A stretch of 55,787 bases of DNA from Alphaproteobacteria bacterium (GTDB taxonomy: Bacteria; Pseudomonadota; Alphaproteobacteria; Rhodospirillales; Rhodospirillaceae): contig JAURPI010000037.1 of assembly GCA_030835385.1 (NCBI GenBank), forward strand, positions 1 through 55,787. The letters run 5' to 3'. Shown here in pieces: positions 26,967 through 35,996 of this stretch (its first letter is position 1; each line of letters begins with the position of its first letter). Made by a program: the position numbers and the translations under genes. The notes under the pieces are model-generated. The model saw nothing but the letters and a program-made list of their open reading frames with translations, had not been told where the DNA came from and searched no databases.

Positions 26967-27755
26967 TCACGCGTCTTTGATGAAGGCAACCACCGCATCG
27001 GTCCACGCTTGGGGTTGTTCATCGACGATATCATGGGTTCCGCCATCCAATTCGACAAACGCCATGTCTGGCCGCATGTCCCGCGCCCGACAGCTAAGGT
27101 GGTAAATGTCATCACCGGTATTGGTGAGAATCAAGGTCCGCATTTTTAGACCCATGAAGGCATTAGTAATGTCGTATTCGTAGGCTGCCGCGTGGCCATA
27201 CCAAAATGTTTCACCAGCCCACAGTATTTGCAGCACGTTGTTATGCATTGCGTCGATATCAGACCAACCCACCGTCGCCGCAATTCGCGCGTTCCATCTT
27301 GTCGTGAGGTGACTGCCATCTGGCTCAATGGGTGTTGGACCTGGCGCACCGACCCGTCCCTGGCGCTCCTTCGTGGAGAATATGGGCGGACCGTTGAGAA
27401 TGAGGCTCTTAACCCGGTCTGGATGCTGGTGAGCAAACTCCGCGACATTCGCCGCGCCGGTGTGGTGACCAAGAAAATGGGCAGTCTTAAAACTGAAATG
27501 ATCTAGCACCGTTGCAAACGCGGTCGAGTAATCTTGGACCGATGGCTGTGGGTCTGGCACATCAGAACTGCCGAACCCCGGCGTATCAACACCAATGGCC
27601 TGAATGCCAGCCTCCGCCAACAAAGGATAAGCCTTGTGAAACATGTTGGATGAGCTGGGAGACTGATGAGACAGAACTAGCGGAACCCCCTCTCCGAGCG
27701 TCTGGAAATGGATTTGCCCTGTCGGGCCATCGACGTACCCGCGGCGGGGCTTCAT
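26967..27755 (-). CDS. alpha/beta hydrolase fold protein with His at the nucleophile position (downstream paralogue)
   Basis: A 262-residue alpha/beta hydrolase from the ATG at 27755, which overlaps the stop of the upstream paralogue (ATGA). The start MKPRRGYVDGPTGQIHF aligns with that paralogue. Family features are LVLSHQSPSSSNMF (oxyanion region), GVDTPGFGSSD, the elbow LGHHTGAAN, and the late TLILTNTGDD and GGTHDIVDEQP segments supplying acid and His. The elbow reads G-H-H-T-G (96-100) where GxSxG is expected, with His-98 in place of Ser/Asp/Cys. Function unknown; ordinary esterase chemistry would be unlikely unless another residue serves. Confidence 0.85.
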   Translation of the reverse strand: MKPRRGYVDGPTGQIHFQTLGEGVPLVLSHQSPSSSNMFHKAYPLLAEAGIQAIGVDTPGFGSSDVPDPQPSVQDYSTAFATVLDHFSFKTAHFLGHHTGAANVAEFAHQHPDRVKSLILNGPPIFSTKERQGRVGAPGPTPIEPDGSHLTTRWNARIAATVGWSDIDAMHNNVLQILWAGETFWYGHAAAYEYDITNAFMGLKMRTLILTNTGDDIYHLSCRARDMRPDMAFVELDGGTHDIVDEQPQAWTDAVVAFIKDA

Positions 27756-28555
27756 GACGCCACACCTAGAACATGATCCGCCACCAGTGCTGACCACCTT
27801 TCAGGCTCGTCGAAAATAATGTGGAACGTTCCACCCTCTAGCTCAGCAAACGTAAAATCGGGTCGCGTGTCGCGAAGATAGGGCATCCGCTCGTGCAAAA
27901 CATCGCCGGTATTGGAAATCACGACAGTCGGAACGGTGAGCGCTTTGTAGTCAACATCAATGTCGTATTTGAACGCGGCATGGTGACCGAACCATTCATT
28001 CGGCCCCGCCCAAAAAAATTGAACCAAAGACCAATGGATCGCATTTGGCGAGGCAGTTCCACCGGACGCGGTGTTGGCCAACGCCCAGCGGTCTGTCAAA
28101 TGTGAACCATCGGGCTTGGGGGTTTGATCAAAGTGCGGTTTAGCCAACCGTTCGGCTCGCCTCTCGGGGGTGTAAATAGGTATTCCATGAAGAAGCAATT
28201 GCTTGATCTTCTTTGGATACTTGGCGGCAAAAGCTGTCGCAATAGAGACCCCGGTGTGGTGGCCCAGAACAGCAGGCTGATCGACGTCTAGTTGATCAAA
28301 AGTAGCTGCTAGAGACTCTGCGTAATCCTGGATAGACGGCGGGTCATCAGGTCCATCTGATAGTCCATACCCAGGGGTATCAATAGCGATACAGCGCAAC
28401 CCTCGGTCGGCTAAATATGGCATCGCGTGCTTGAACTGCAGCGAAGACCACGCCGTTTGATGAAGTAAAACAAGCGCCGGGCCTTCCCCCAACTCTCGCA
28501 CATGAACTTGCCCCATGGGGCCATCGACATAATATTTTTTCATATCCGAGAGCAT
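27752..28555 (-). CDS. alpha/beta hydrolase fold protein with His at the nucleophile position (upstream paralogue)
   Basis: The 267-residue protein is paralogous to its downstream neighbour along its whole length: MKKYYVDGPMGQVHV, LVLLHQTAWSSLQF, AIDTPGYGLSDGPDD, LGHHTGVSIA, VVISNTGDVLHERM and LEGGTFHIIFDEP. The nucleophile elbow is again G-H-H-T-G (98-102). The alternative start ATG at 28543 gives an N-terminus exactly parallel to the paralogue and may be the real one. Neither start has a strong ribosome-binding site. Tandem duplication with translational coupling suggests a heteromeric or sequential role. Confidence 0.83.
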   Translation of the reverse strand: MLSDMKKYYVDGPMGQVHVRELGEGPALVLLHQTAWSSLQFKHAMPYLADRGLRCIAIDTPGYGLSDGPDDPPSIQDYAESLAATFDQLDVDQPAVLGHHTGVSIATAFAAKYPKKIKQLLLHGIPIYTPERRAERLAKPHFDQTPKPDGSHLTDRWALANTASGGTASPNAIHWSLVQFFWAGPNEWFGHHAAFKYDIDVDYKALTVPTVVISNTGDVLHERMPYLRDTRPDFTFAELEGGTFHIIFDEPERWSALVADHVLGVAS

Positions 28556-28617
28556 AACGATTCAACGGCCAAGACCAAGCACGAATGACTCCCCGTCGAC
28601 CCAAAAAGAACTCGCGT

Positions 28618-28956
28618 TTAATCGACCGGAAGTGGAAATTCGATTGGCTTGGTTTCTGGATCGGCCTCTTCTAGGGCACCCAGCGGCAACTGATCGATAG
28701 CTGGGCTCAACATATTCTTTAAATACAAGACCTCACCGGTACGGTCCTCTGGCACACACTCGGCCCACGCCACATAAACACCGTCATTACGATCGTACAG
28801 CGCTAAATCTGGATCGTTCTGCGCCGTCGCAAGTGTGGTCGATAGATCTTCCGTATGGCCAACATAAATCCACTGGGGTCTTATGCCACGATGCCAAAAC
28901 GCAAATAGTCCGCCGACGTCTTTTAATGCCGCTATCCCCTCTTCCTCAATCAACAA
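28618..28956 (-). CDS. small GIY-YIG-like hypothetical protein
   Basis: A 112-residue protein starting at TTG (28956 or 28953; AGAGGAG lies about 12 bases upstream and an in-frame TAG excludes a longer form). The segment GLFAFWHRG...WIYVGHTEDLSTTL resembles the core strands of GIY-YIG domains (G-x-Y ... YVG-x-T-DL). The catalytic Arg and Glu of nucleases are not obvious, so nuclease activity is doubtful. It lies upstream of the two hydrolase genes on the same strand. Confidence 0.6.
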   Translation of the reverse strand: MLIEEEGIAALKDVGGLFAFWHRGIRPQWIYVGHTEDLSTTLATAQNDPDLALYDRNDGVYVAWAECVPEDRTGEVLYLKNMLSPAIDQLPLGALEEADPETKPIEFPLPVD

Positions 28957-29056
28957 GAGACGAGGATACTCCTCTTGCGCGGGCTACCACGGTCCACGAT
29001 CTGACTTTGTTGTAAACGTATCAGCAAGTTTTCCCGATAACTTGCTTCCAGGGCTT

Positions 29057-29752
29057 TTAAGCGCCATCGGGTGCCTCTCTCGCATTCTCATTGCTGAGCA
29101 TGAGCTTGGCCATATAGGTATTGATGCCAACCACAATAATGCCAGCAAATAAGATATCGCTGAGGAAATGTGCGCCTTCAGCCATTCGTGCCAATCCCAT
29201 GAGCAGTCCGAATACTACCCCCATCACAAGCAATGGACGGCGCTGCCCGACCGGAAAAAGAAACGCGAAAGCTGTCACCCAAAACGCCAGTGCTGCATGA
29301 CCGGACACAAAGGAACAATTACGACTACAGGACTCCGCCAACCAAATAGCCGGAGTGAACGGTTCTTCGCCGCCGAAAACAGTAATGTCGCGCGGACGAG
29401 CTCGCCCAGAATAAACCTTGAGAAGACTCTCAACGATCAATCCCGGTCCGAGAAGTATCGTCAACAAAAGGAAACCCGCTTTGCGACCAGACATATCCCA
29501 AAACTGTTGCCCCAATATTTTACCGGCCAGCCACAACACGAGACAAAAGAGTAGCGCTCCGATGATCAGCGGCGGCACTCCGCTTCGCGCGAACTGCATG
29601 AGATTAGACCGTGGCGTCCAAATCGATGTCGAATGATTGAAAAAGAGACCACTGGCCCACAAATCCAGGACAGGGAACACACTCACGAGACCAGCAAATC
29701 CCAAAGCAAAGAACCAAGGGTGTTTGCCCAAAAATAAAATGGACGGGCGCAT
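29057..29752 (-). CDS. PAP2-family membrane phosphatase
   Basis: A 231-residue membrane protein with the three PAP2 motifs: KVYSGRARPRD (Lys-112 to Pro-120), FVSGHAA (Ser-150, Gly-151, His-152) and ARMAEGAHFLSD (Arg-189, His-195, Asp-199). Members remove phosphate from lipid phosphates such as undecaprenyl pyrophosphate or lipid A. ATG at 29752 directly follows the end of the GT39 gene, so the two are coupled. With lptG and GT39 upstream it forms an envelope-lipid operon. Confidence 0.9.
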   Translation of the reverse strand: MRPSILFLGKHPWFFALGFAGLVSVFPVLDLWASGLFFNHSTSIWTPRSNLMQFARSGVPPLIIGALLFCLVLWLAGKILGQQFWDMSGRKAGFLLLTILLGPGLIVESLLKVYSGRARPRDITVFGGEEPFTPAIWLAESCSRNCSFVSGHAALAFWVTAFAFLFPVGQRRPLLVMGVVFGLLMGLARMAEGAHFLSDILFAGIIVVGINTYMAKLMLSNENAREAPDGA

Positions 29753-29754
29753 CA

Positions 29755-31251
29755 CTACTCGTAGCCCTTGAAATCGCTCAACAGGTATGCGCTGAGCTCC
29801 AGCGCATCGCTCGAATATGCACGCGACCGGAATGTGGCGACCAGTTTGGATTTCGCGAATGAAGAACCCGCTCTTTCTGGCCAATCGTGGCGAATCACAT
29901 AGAGAAAATCATCTCCTTCTGACCCCGTGATATCTGTGAACAATTCAAAGTGGTTGTTGCGCTTACCTGTTGGATTCCACATCACAGCGTCGAAGGGATG
30001 CGGTTTTACATAGTAGGTCAAGGCGGACATCACTTTCCGGTCGTCAAAAAGAAGCTTCACGCCGGGCATCTCGCGCTGCAGATCGCTCGCCCAATTGCCT
30101 GCATGATCCCATCCGCGCATGCGACGGGCCGGATCCATTCCCGGTGTGATTGGAATATCAAATGTGCGGGCGATGAGATCAAAATTATACAAAACGACAG
30201 CCGCCAGAACGTGAAGTACAAGCGAACCCTTCAGCCAATTTACGCGCTTCCGTTTAAGCAACTCCGCAGCGACGAGAACTGTCGCAGCGACGTAGGCAGT
30301 CGCTGCCCAATTGGCATGGGCTCGCGTCACGAAAGCTTGGAACGTAATCAGCCCCAATATCGGAATTGAATAAGAGAAAAGTTGACGCTGCACATCCGTA
30401 AGCGTGTTGTTTGCGGAACGGTGAACCAGAAGCATCACCGTGAGCGCGAGAAAACAGGTGAATAGAATCGGTCCAAAAACACCAAACTGACTTGCGACAA
30501 ACTCAAGAGCCTTTATTGGATTGATGAGGTCTCCGTTGATATTGATGTTCTCCCCGGTGTGGATGTAGCTGGGAAAACCGTTGGACCAATTCCACACAAA
30601 ATTCGGAAGATAGATGACCGCAGCGAGACCGATGGCGCACCAAAACTTATACCGGCGCCAAACAGGCGAATCTTGTCGGCGCCAAAGAGAATCGACAACG
30701 ATCACCATTAAGAAGAACGCCATCGCATACTTGCTTAACAACCCAAAGCCAAGCGCGAAGCCAAAGGCTCCCCACCATGCCCACCGGTCTGTTCCTTCCG
30801 CACGAATAATCGCCAACAAAGCCAACGACCAAAAGAACAGTAAGTACACATCAGTTGAGACAATCATCCCGGACAAACTGACAGCAGGCAGCAGAGCAAA
30901 GGTTACAGCCGCCCAGAATCCGGCACGCTCATCATAAAGTGCCTTTGCTATAAAAAAGATTATCATCGACGTGCCGCCGTGAAACAACGGCGCACTGAGA
31001 CGAACACATCCCTCTCCATCACCACACAGAGCAGTGGTTCCGGCGATCGCCCAAGCGATGACGGGTGGTTTGGAATAGTATCCAAACGTGAGGTCCTGCG
31101 CCCAGGTCCAATACTGCGCCTCATCAAAAAAGAGCGGTAATGGCGAAGAGACAACAACCAATACACGGAATAATGTCGTTGCCAGAACAACGGCAAAGGC
31201 CAGAGAAACCCAAACCGGGTTGTCGGCGTCTTTGGTACTTTCGGTAGTCAT
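29755..31251 (-). CDS. GT39/ArnT-like membrane glycosyltransferase
   Basis: A polytopic membrane protein of the PMT_2/ArnT type, 498 residues from ATG 31251 (ATG at 31266 or 31272 would overlap lptG further). The catalytic Asp-Glu lies in the first periplasmic loop (PLFFDEAQYWTWAQD), then YYSKPPVIAWAI and many membrane helices. Such enzymes transfer sugars from polyprenyl-phosphate donors to lipid A or proteins on the periplasmic side. A soluble domain of ~100 residues ends the protein. The substrate cannot be told from sequence. Confidence 0.87.
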   Translation of the reverse strand: MTTESTKDADNPVWVSLAFAVVLATTLFRVLVVVSSPLPLFFDEAQYWTWAQDLTFGYYSKPPVIAWAIAGTTALCGDGEGCVRLSAPLFHGGTSMIIFFIAKALYDERAGFWAAVTFALLPAVSLSGMIVSTDVYLLFFWSLALLAIIRAEGTDRWAWWGAFGFALGFGLLSKYAMAFFLMVIVVDSLWRRQDSPVWRRYKFWCAIGLAAVIYLPNFVWNWSNGFPSYIHTGENININGDLINPIKALEFVASQFGVFGPILFTCFLALTVMLLVHRSANNTLTDVQRQLFSYSIPILGLITFQAFVTRAHANWAATAYVAATVLVAAELLKRKRVNWLKGSLVLHVLAAVVLYNFDLIARTFDIPITPGMDPARRMRGWDHAGNWASDLQREMPGVKLLFDDRKVMSALTYYVKPHPFDAVMWNPTGKRNNHFELFTDITGSEGDDFLYVIRHDWPERAGSSFAKSKLVATFRSRAYSSDALELSAYLLSDFKGYE

Positions 31252-31258
31252 CCGTGGA

Positions 31259-32422
31259 TCAACCATCCTCATGGTGAAACAAGTAGGTCAGTCCAAGTAA
31301 AGCTGCCACCATTGTTGGGGCCCAAGCGGCCAATGGAAGTGGCAAGATTGCGGATAAGCCCAGCGCATAGGTCAAACGCGAAAAGAAATACAGCATGAAG
31401 CCGGCCCCCAAACCGGCCAACCCACGCTTTGTCCAACCTCCGAGACGATTATTTGTCGTCAGGTAAAATGCCGATGCGACCAACACCATGGCACAAAATA
31501 AGAATGGTGAGGCCAATAAGGAGTGCCAATACAAACGGTGCGGTCGTGTCGAGAATCCTGCTTCTTCAGAAAACCGAATGAACTGCGGCAAATCCCAAAA
31601 AGACATCGTTTTGGGCGCGGCGAAACTCTCCTGCACCTGACCAATAGAAATCGAAGTCGGAAGAAATAACTCCGCGTGGAAAGTTGATTCTATACTCGGC
31701 GATGTTTCCCAAACCGAATCAAGCTGAAAGAACCCGTCAAGCAATTGCCCCGCTTTGGCCTCATAGCGCCGCACAAAACGATCAGCCTTGTCCATCTCAA
31801 ACAGACTCACACCGCCAACAAACAATATACTACCGTCCTGCCGAACGCTGCGTGCGTGCACGACTGTTTGTTTGTCGTCTGAACTCTCCCGCAACCACAA
31901 TCCCTCTCTACCGATGTTCAACGCATTATTTCGTTTGAGGAATATCTCGTCCTTCAATTGCTCATAGGTTTGATACAAATTCGCAGAAAACGGATTCACG
32001 ACCAGCAGATTGACCACGCCAAGCCCGGCGACCAGCAAAAGGGTTGGAGCTAAAAACTGCCAAACGGAGACACCGGCCGAACGCATGACCACCAGTTCGG
32101 AATTGCGCGCCAGCCGAAACAGCGCAAACATCATGCCAATCATAACGGCAAAAGGCAGAACATCTTGAAGTGTGTGTGGTAATTTTAATGCTGCTAAGCC
32201 GAACAGCGTCCCCATACCCAGGTCGTTAGCCGTAACCGATCTTCGGACCAACTCGATGAGGTCGAACAGCATGATCAACCCCATGACGACTAGGAGAACA
32301 CTGACAAAGGCGACAATGAATTGCCAACCGATGTACAGTGACAGCGTTGGTGAAAGCCTGATCAAGAGCCGAGAACCTGTTTCATTAGGGATAAAGACCA
32401 AACATACTGGAAAACACACCAA
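31259..32422 (-). CDS. lptG: LPS export permease LptG
   Basis: LptG/LptF are the membrane subunits of the LptB2FG lipopolysaccharide extractor. The protein shows LSLYIGWQFIVAFVSVLLVV, IELVRRS, LPHTLQDVLPFAVMIGMMFALFRLARNSELVVMRSAGVS and a periplasmic domain of ~150 residues, then three C-terminal helices. The start is uncertain: GTG at 32422 gives an unusual hydrophobic extension, while TTG at 32365 (giving LIRLSPTLSLYIG) fits the family better. No lptF is adjacent, which is unusual. It heads an operon with GT39 and PAP2. Confidence 0.88.
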   Translation of the reverse strand: MVCFPVCLVFIPNETGSRLLIRLSPTLSLYIGWQFIVAFVSVLLVVMGLIMLFDLIELVRRSVTANDLGMGTLFGLAALKLPHTLQDVLPFAVMIGMMFALFRLARNSELVVMRSAGVSVWQFLAPTLLLVAGLGVVNLLVVNPFSANLYQTYEQLKDEIFLKRNNALNIGREGLWLRESSDDKQTVVHARSVRQDGSILFVGGVSLFEMDKADRFVRRYEAKAGQLLDGFFQLDSVWETSPSIESTFHAELFLPTSISIGQVQESFAAPKTMSFWDLPQFIRFSEEAGFSTRPHRLYWHSLLASPFLFCAMVLVASAFYLTTNNRLGGWTKRGLAGLGAGFMLYFFSRLTYALGLSAILPLPLAAWAPTMVAALLGLTYLFHHEDG

Positions 32423-32479
32423 CGGTGAACGGCAAGAGGCCCTATTCTAGCAACCTTTGGAGCGTAATGGACCGGGCAG

Positions 32480-33064
32480 ATGGTAAAACTCAACAAGATC
32501 TACACGCGTACGGGAGATAAAGGCGAAACAGCACTTGGCGATGGGACTCGTCTCCCCAAGCACGCGCCTAGGGTATCGGCTTACGGCGAAATCGATGAGA
32601 CAAACGCCGTCGTCGGCCTCGCCATTGTCGCGCTCGCTGCCAAGGGTGAGCCCACTACAGACATGGTGCAGACCCTCACACGCATACAGAACGATTTGTT
32701 TGATCTGGGCGCAGACCTTTGCACCCCCGAGACCCAGTCAGATGCGTCTGCGCCGGCGCTTAGAATCACACCAGCGCAGGTGACAGCGCTGGAGCAGGAC
32801 ATTGACCACTTAAACGCTGATCTAGACCCCCTCACCTCCTTTGTGCTTCCAGGCGGCACAGCCGCAGCTGCCCATCTCCATCACGCCAGAACGGTGGCGC
32901 GGCGTGCTGAGCGCATGATGACCTCACTTGCCACGCAAGAGGCCATCAACCCGCAGGCATTGAACTATATAAATCGACTATCGGATCTGCTTTTTGTGAT
33001 GGCCCGCTGCGCAAATAATGGCAGCGCGGGTGACGTTTTATGGACGCCTGGCGAGAATAGGTGA
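32480..33064 (+). CDS. PduO-type ATP:cob(I)alamin adenosyltransferase
   Basis: Makes adenosylcobalamin. The 194-residue protein begins MVKLNKIYTRTGDKGETALG, the ATP-binding N-terminus of the PduO family, continues ERVSAYGEIDETNA-like (PRVSAYGEIDETNAVVGL) and ends with the conserved RRAERMM...YINRLSDLLFVMARCANN helices. The cofactor is needed by the class II ribonucleotide reductase encoded at 49170-51452 and by mutases. It precedes etfB by 198 bases. Confidence 0.95.
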   Translation: MVKLNKIYTRTGDKGETALGDGTRLPKHAPRVSAYGEIDETNAVVGLAIVALAAKGEPTTDMVQTLTRIQNDLFDLGADLCTPETQSDASAPALRITPAQVTALEQDIDHLNADLDPLTSFVLPGGTAAAAHLHHARTVARRAERMMTSLATQEAINPQALNYINRLSDLLFVMARCANNGSAGDVLWTPGENR

Positions 33065-33262
33065 GGCCTCCATTCAATCGCGGGCTTTCGCCTGGTTTTG
33101 CGGTGCGAACGCGATGTTGCAACGCAATATATTGAGCGTTGACTTGCCCCAGCCAAAGGATTACCTCTGTACGCCGTTTCGGGCCGTGCAGCAGGGTTTT
33201 TTGCATGGCGATCGCGCATTCAGCGCCCGATTTTTTCACCAAGTGTATACGGAACCGTCACC

Positions 33263-34015
33263 ATGAAGGTCTTAGTAGCCGTCAAACGGGTGGTTGACTA
33301 CAACGTCAAAGTTCGCGTCAAAGCGGACAACACTGGCGTTGAGTTGGCAAACGTCAAAATGTCCATGAACCCGTTCGACGAAATCGCTGTTGAAGAAGCT
33401 GTCCGTCTTAAAGAAGCCGGTACAGCAGAAGAAATTGTCGCAGTTAGTATGGGTGTGCAGCAGTGCCAGGAGACGATCCGCACTGCGCTTGCCATGGGTG
33501 CCGACCGCGGCATCCTGGTCCAGACCGATGACGAACTGCAGCCCCTCGCTGTGGCCAAAATGTTGAAAGCATTAGTCGACAAGGAAAGTCCTGATCTGGT
33601 GATCGTAGGCAAACAGGCCATTGACGACGATGCGAACCAAACCGGGCAAATGCTGGCAGCACTGTTGGGCTGGCCTCAGGGCACATTTGCTTCAAAGGTT
33701 GATTTAGCAGATGGCAAAGCAGACGTGACTCGCGAAATTGATGGCGGGTTAGAAACAATCGCGCTTTCGATGCCATGCGTGGTCACCACAGACTTGCGCC
33801 TCAACGAACCTCGATACGCCTCTTTGCCCAACATTATGAAGGCGAAGAAGAAACCTATCGACAACGTCACCCCTGACGAGCTTGGTGTAGATACCGCCCC
33901 ACGCATCGTCACCCTTAAAGTCGAAGAACCACCAAAACGTGAAGGCGGCGTCAAAGTTGCTGACGTTGCTGAATTGGTGGACAAACTCCGCAACGAAGCC
34001 AAGGTGATCTCATGA
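33263..34015 (+). CDS. etfB: electron transfer flavoprotein subunit beta
   Basis: EtfAB carries electrons from acyl-CoA dehydrogenases to the quinone pool. The 250-residue subunit starts [20 protein letters not shown] and contains [38 protein letters not shown] and [13 protein letters not shown], all diagnostic. It overlaps etfA by ATGA. Confidence 0.97.
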   Translation: MKVLVAVKRVVDYNVKVRVKADNTGVELANVKMSMNPFDEIAVEEAVRLKEAGTAEEIVAVSMGVQQCQETIRTALAMGADRGILVQTDDELQPLAVAKMLKALVDKESPDLVIVGKQAIDDDANQTGQMLAALLGWPQGTFASKVDLADGKADVTREIDGGLETIALSMPCVVTTDLRLNEPRYASLPNIMKAKKKPIDNVTPDELGVDTAPRIVTLKVEEPPKREGGVKVADVAELVDKLRNEAKVIS

Positions 34016-34941
34016 CTTGTCTAGTTGTAGCTGAACACGACAACGCCGAACTTAAACCGGCAACGTTAAGCGCAATCCAAGCCGCATCTGAGATTGGCGG
34101 CGATATTCATATTCTCGTCGCAGGATCAGGATGTGCAGCCGTAGCGGATCAAGCGGCAAAGGTTGCGGGTGTTGCCAGTGTCAAAGTCGCAGATGATGCA
34201 CGATATGAGCACCAGTTAGCAGAGCCTATCGCGGCCCTGGTCGTCAGCCTTGCTGGCGATTACACACATATTCTCGCGTCGGCTACGACAACCGGGAAAA
34301 ATTTCATGCCGCGCGTGTCAGCCCTTCTTGATGTGGCTCAGATTTCCGATATTGCCGCTGTTGTTTCGGCAGACACCTTCGTTCGCCCAATCTATGCCGG
34401 AAATGCGATGGCCACGGTCCAGAGCAACGATTCCGTGAAACTGATTACGGTGCGTGGCTCAACCTTTGACAAGGCTGCGGCTGAAGGTGGATCAGCTCGG
34501 ATAGACAGTGTCAGCGCCGCGGACGACCCCGCTGTATCATCCTTTGTCAGCCAGGAGCTCTCTAAATCCGAGCGACCAGAGCTGACTTCCGCTAGAATCG
34601 TGATCTCGGGTGGCCGCGGCGTTGGTAGCTCTGAAAACTTCGCGATTATCGAATCACTGGCGGACAAATTAGGCGCCGCCGTTGGTGCGTCGCGGGCTGC
34701 AGTCGATGCGGGCTACGTCCCCAATGACTACCAGGTTGGTCAGACCGGTAAAATAGTTGCACCGGACCTATATGTGGCGATCGGTATTTCCGGCGCCATC
34801 CAACACTTGGCCGGCATGAAAGACAGCAAGGTCATCGTCGCGATCAATAAAGATGAGGAAGCACCAATCTTCCAGATCGCTGACTACGGACTTGTCGGTG
34901 ATCTGTTTGATGTGGTTCCGCAATTGTCAGACGCCCTCTAA
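34012..34941 (+). CDS. etfA: electron transfer flavoprotein subunit alpha
   Basis: The FAD-binding partner of EtfB. The 309 residues include the C-terminal FAD domain signature [44 protein letters not shown], and [16 protein letters not shown]...[21 protein letters not shown]. It is coupled to etfB and followed 27 bases later by the hydroxybutyryl-CoA dehydrogenase gene. Confidence 0.97.
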   Translation: MTCLVVAEHDNAELKPATLSAIQAASEIGGDIHILVAGSGCAAVADQAAKVAGVASVKVADDARYEHQLAEPIAALVVSLAGDYTHILASATTTGKNFMPRVSALLDVAQISDIAAVVSADTFVRPIYAGNAMATVQSNDSVKLITVRGSTFDKAAAEGGSARIDSVSAADDPAVSSFVSQELSKSERPELTSARIVISGGRGVGSSENFAIIESLADKLGAAVGASRAAVDAGYVPNDYQVGQTGKIVAPDLYVAIGISGAIQHLAGMKDSKVIVAINKDEEAPIFQIADYGLVGDLFDVVPQLSDAL

Positions 34942-34968
34942 TCAGGGCCGATTCAAAAGGAACGTTAA

Positions 34969-35910
34969 ATGAACGATGATGGCGGCCGCGTTGCGCAGGC
35001 CAGAAAGGACGAGAGTCGAGTGTCTAAATCAAGTTACGAAGTGAAGACTATTGGTATTATAGGCGCTGGCCAAATGGGCAGCGGCATTGCCCATGTGAGC
35101 GCTCTCGCAGGCTACGACGTCAAAGTCTTCGATATTAGGGACGACCAGCTCAAAAAAGCCCTGGCCGGTATTGATGGCAATATGGCACGGCAGGTTAAAA
35201 AAGAACGTATAACCCTAGATACTAAGGATGCGGCAATTCAACGCATTGAAACGTCTACAGCACTTGATTGCATGTCCGATGCCGACATGGTGATCGAAGC
35301 CGCGACCGAAAAAGAAGACATTAAGCGCCAGATCTTCAATGACGTTTGTCCGATCATTCGCGACGACGCCATTCTTTGCTCCAACACCTCTTCTATTTCC
35401 ATCACACGATTAGGCGCTGGCACAGATCGCCCGGAACGGTTTATGGGTCTGCACTTTATGAACCCAGTACCAGTCATGAAGCTCGTGGAACTGATACGCG
35501 GAATCGCCACAGCTGAAGACACTTTTTCTGCTGTACGAGACGTAGCCGTAAAACTCGGGAAGCAAACTGTATCGTCAGAAGATTTCCCAGCGTTCATCGT
35601 CAATCGCATTTTGATCCCAATGATCAACGAAGGAATTTACACTCTTTATGAAGGCGTTGGCTCTGTTTCGGCCATTGATACAGCCATGAAACTCGGGGCC
35701 AACCATCCGATGGGACCGCTGGAATTGGCTGACTTTATTGGTCTTGATACCTGCTTGTCGATCATGGGCGTACTTTACGAAGGTCTAGCCGACTCTAAAT
35801 ATCGTCCCTGCCCACTGCTTGTTAAATACGTCGAAGCGGGGTGGCTCGGTCGCAAAACCGGCAAGGGGTTCTATGACTATTCAGGTGAGGAACCAGTGCC
35901 AACACGCTAG
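34969..35910 (+). CDS. hbdA: 3-hydroxybutyryl-CoA dehydrogenase
   Basis: NAD-dependent oxidation of 3-hydroxyacyl-CoA. The 313-residue protein has a Rossmann motif [19 protein letters not shown], the catalytic-domain [31 protein letters not shown] with the active-site His, and [23 protein letters not shown] 7 bases before ATG 34969 supports this start; a GTG at 35020 would remove a 17-residue polar extension. Placed after etfBA, the enzyme probably works in fatty-acid or polyhydroxybutyrate metabolism. Confidence 0.95.
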   Translation: MNDDGGRVAQARKDESRVSKSSYEVKTIGIIGAGQMGSGIAHVSALAGYDVKVFDIRDDQLKKALAGIDGNMARQVKKERITLDTKDAAIQRIETSTALDCMSDADMVIEAATEKEDIKRQIFNDVCPIIRDDAILCSNTSSISITRLGAGTDRPERFMGLHFMNPVPVMKLVELIRGIATAEDTFSAVRDVAVKLGKQTVSSEDFPAFIVNRILIPMINEGIYTLYEGVGSVSAIDTAMKLGANHPMGPLELADFIGLDTCLSIMGVLYEGLADSKYRPCPLLVKYVEAGWLGRKTGKGFYDYSGEEPVPTR

Positions 35911-35996
35911 ATCAGCGAAACTGGCGCAACATTTTCTCTTGCGTTTCCAAGGCGGCCTCCGATGCAATGGGGGCCGCTCTCGTATTTGGAACTAGG

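Noticed and set aside
26523-27149. 208-codon open frame on +
   Set aside because: It is antisense to the polyketide synthase fragment and to the end of a hydrolase gene, with no recognisable motif of its own; treated as a shadow.
33018-33266. 82-codon frame covering the pduO-etfB gap
   Set aside because: It overlaps the ends of both flanking genes, has no motif and no good ribosome-binding site; the gap is more likely leader or promoter sequence.
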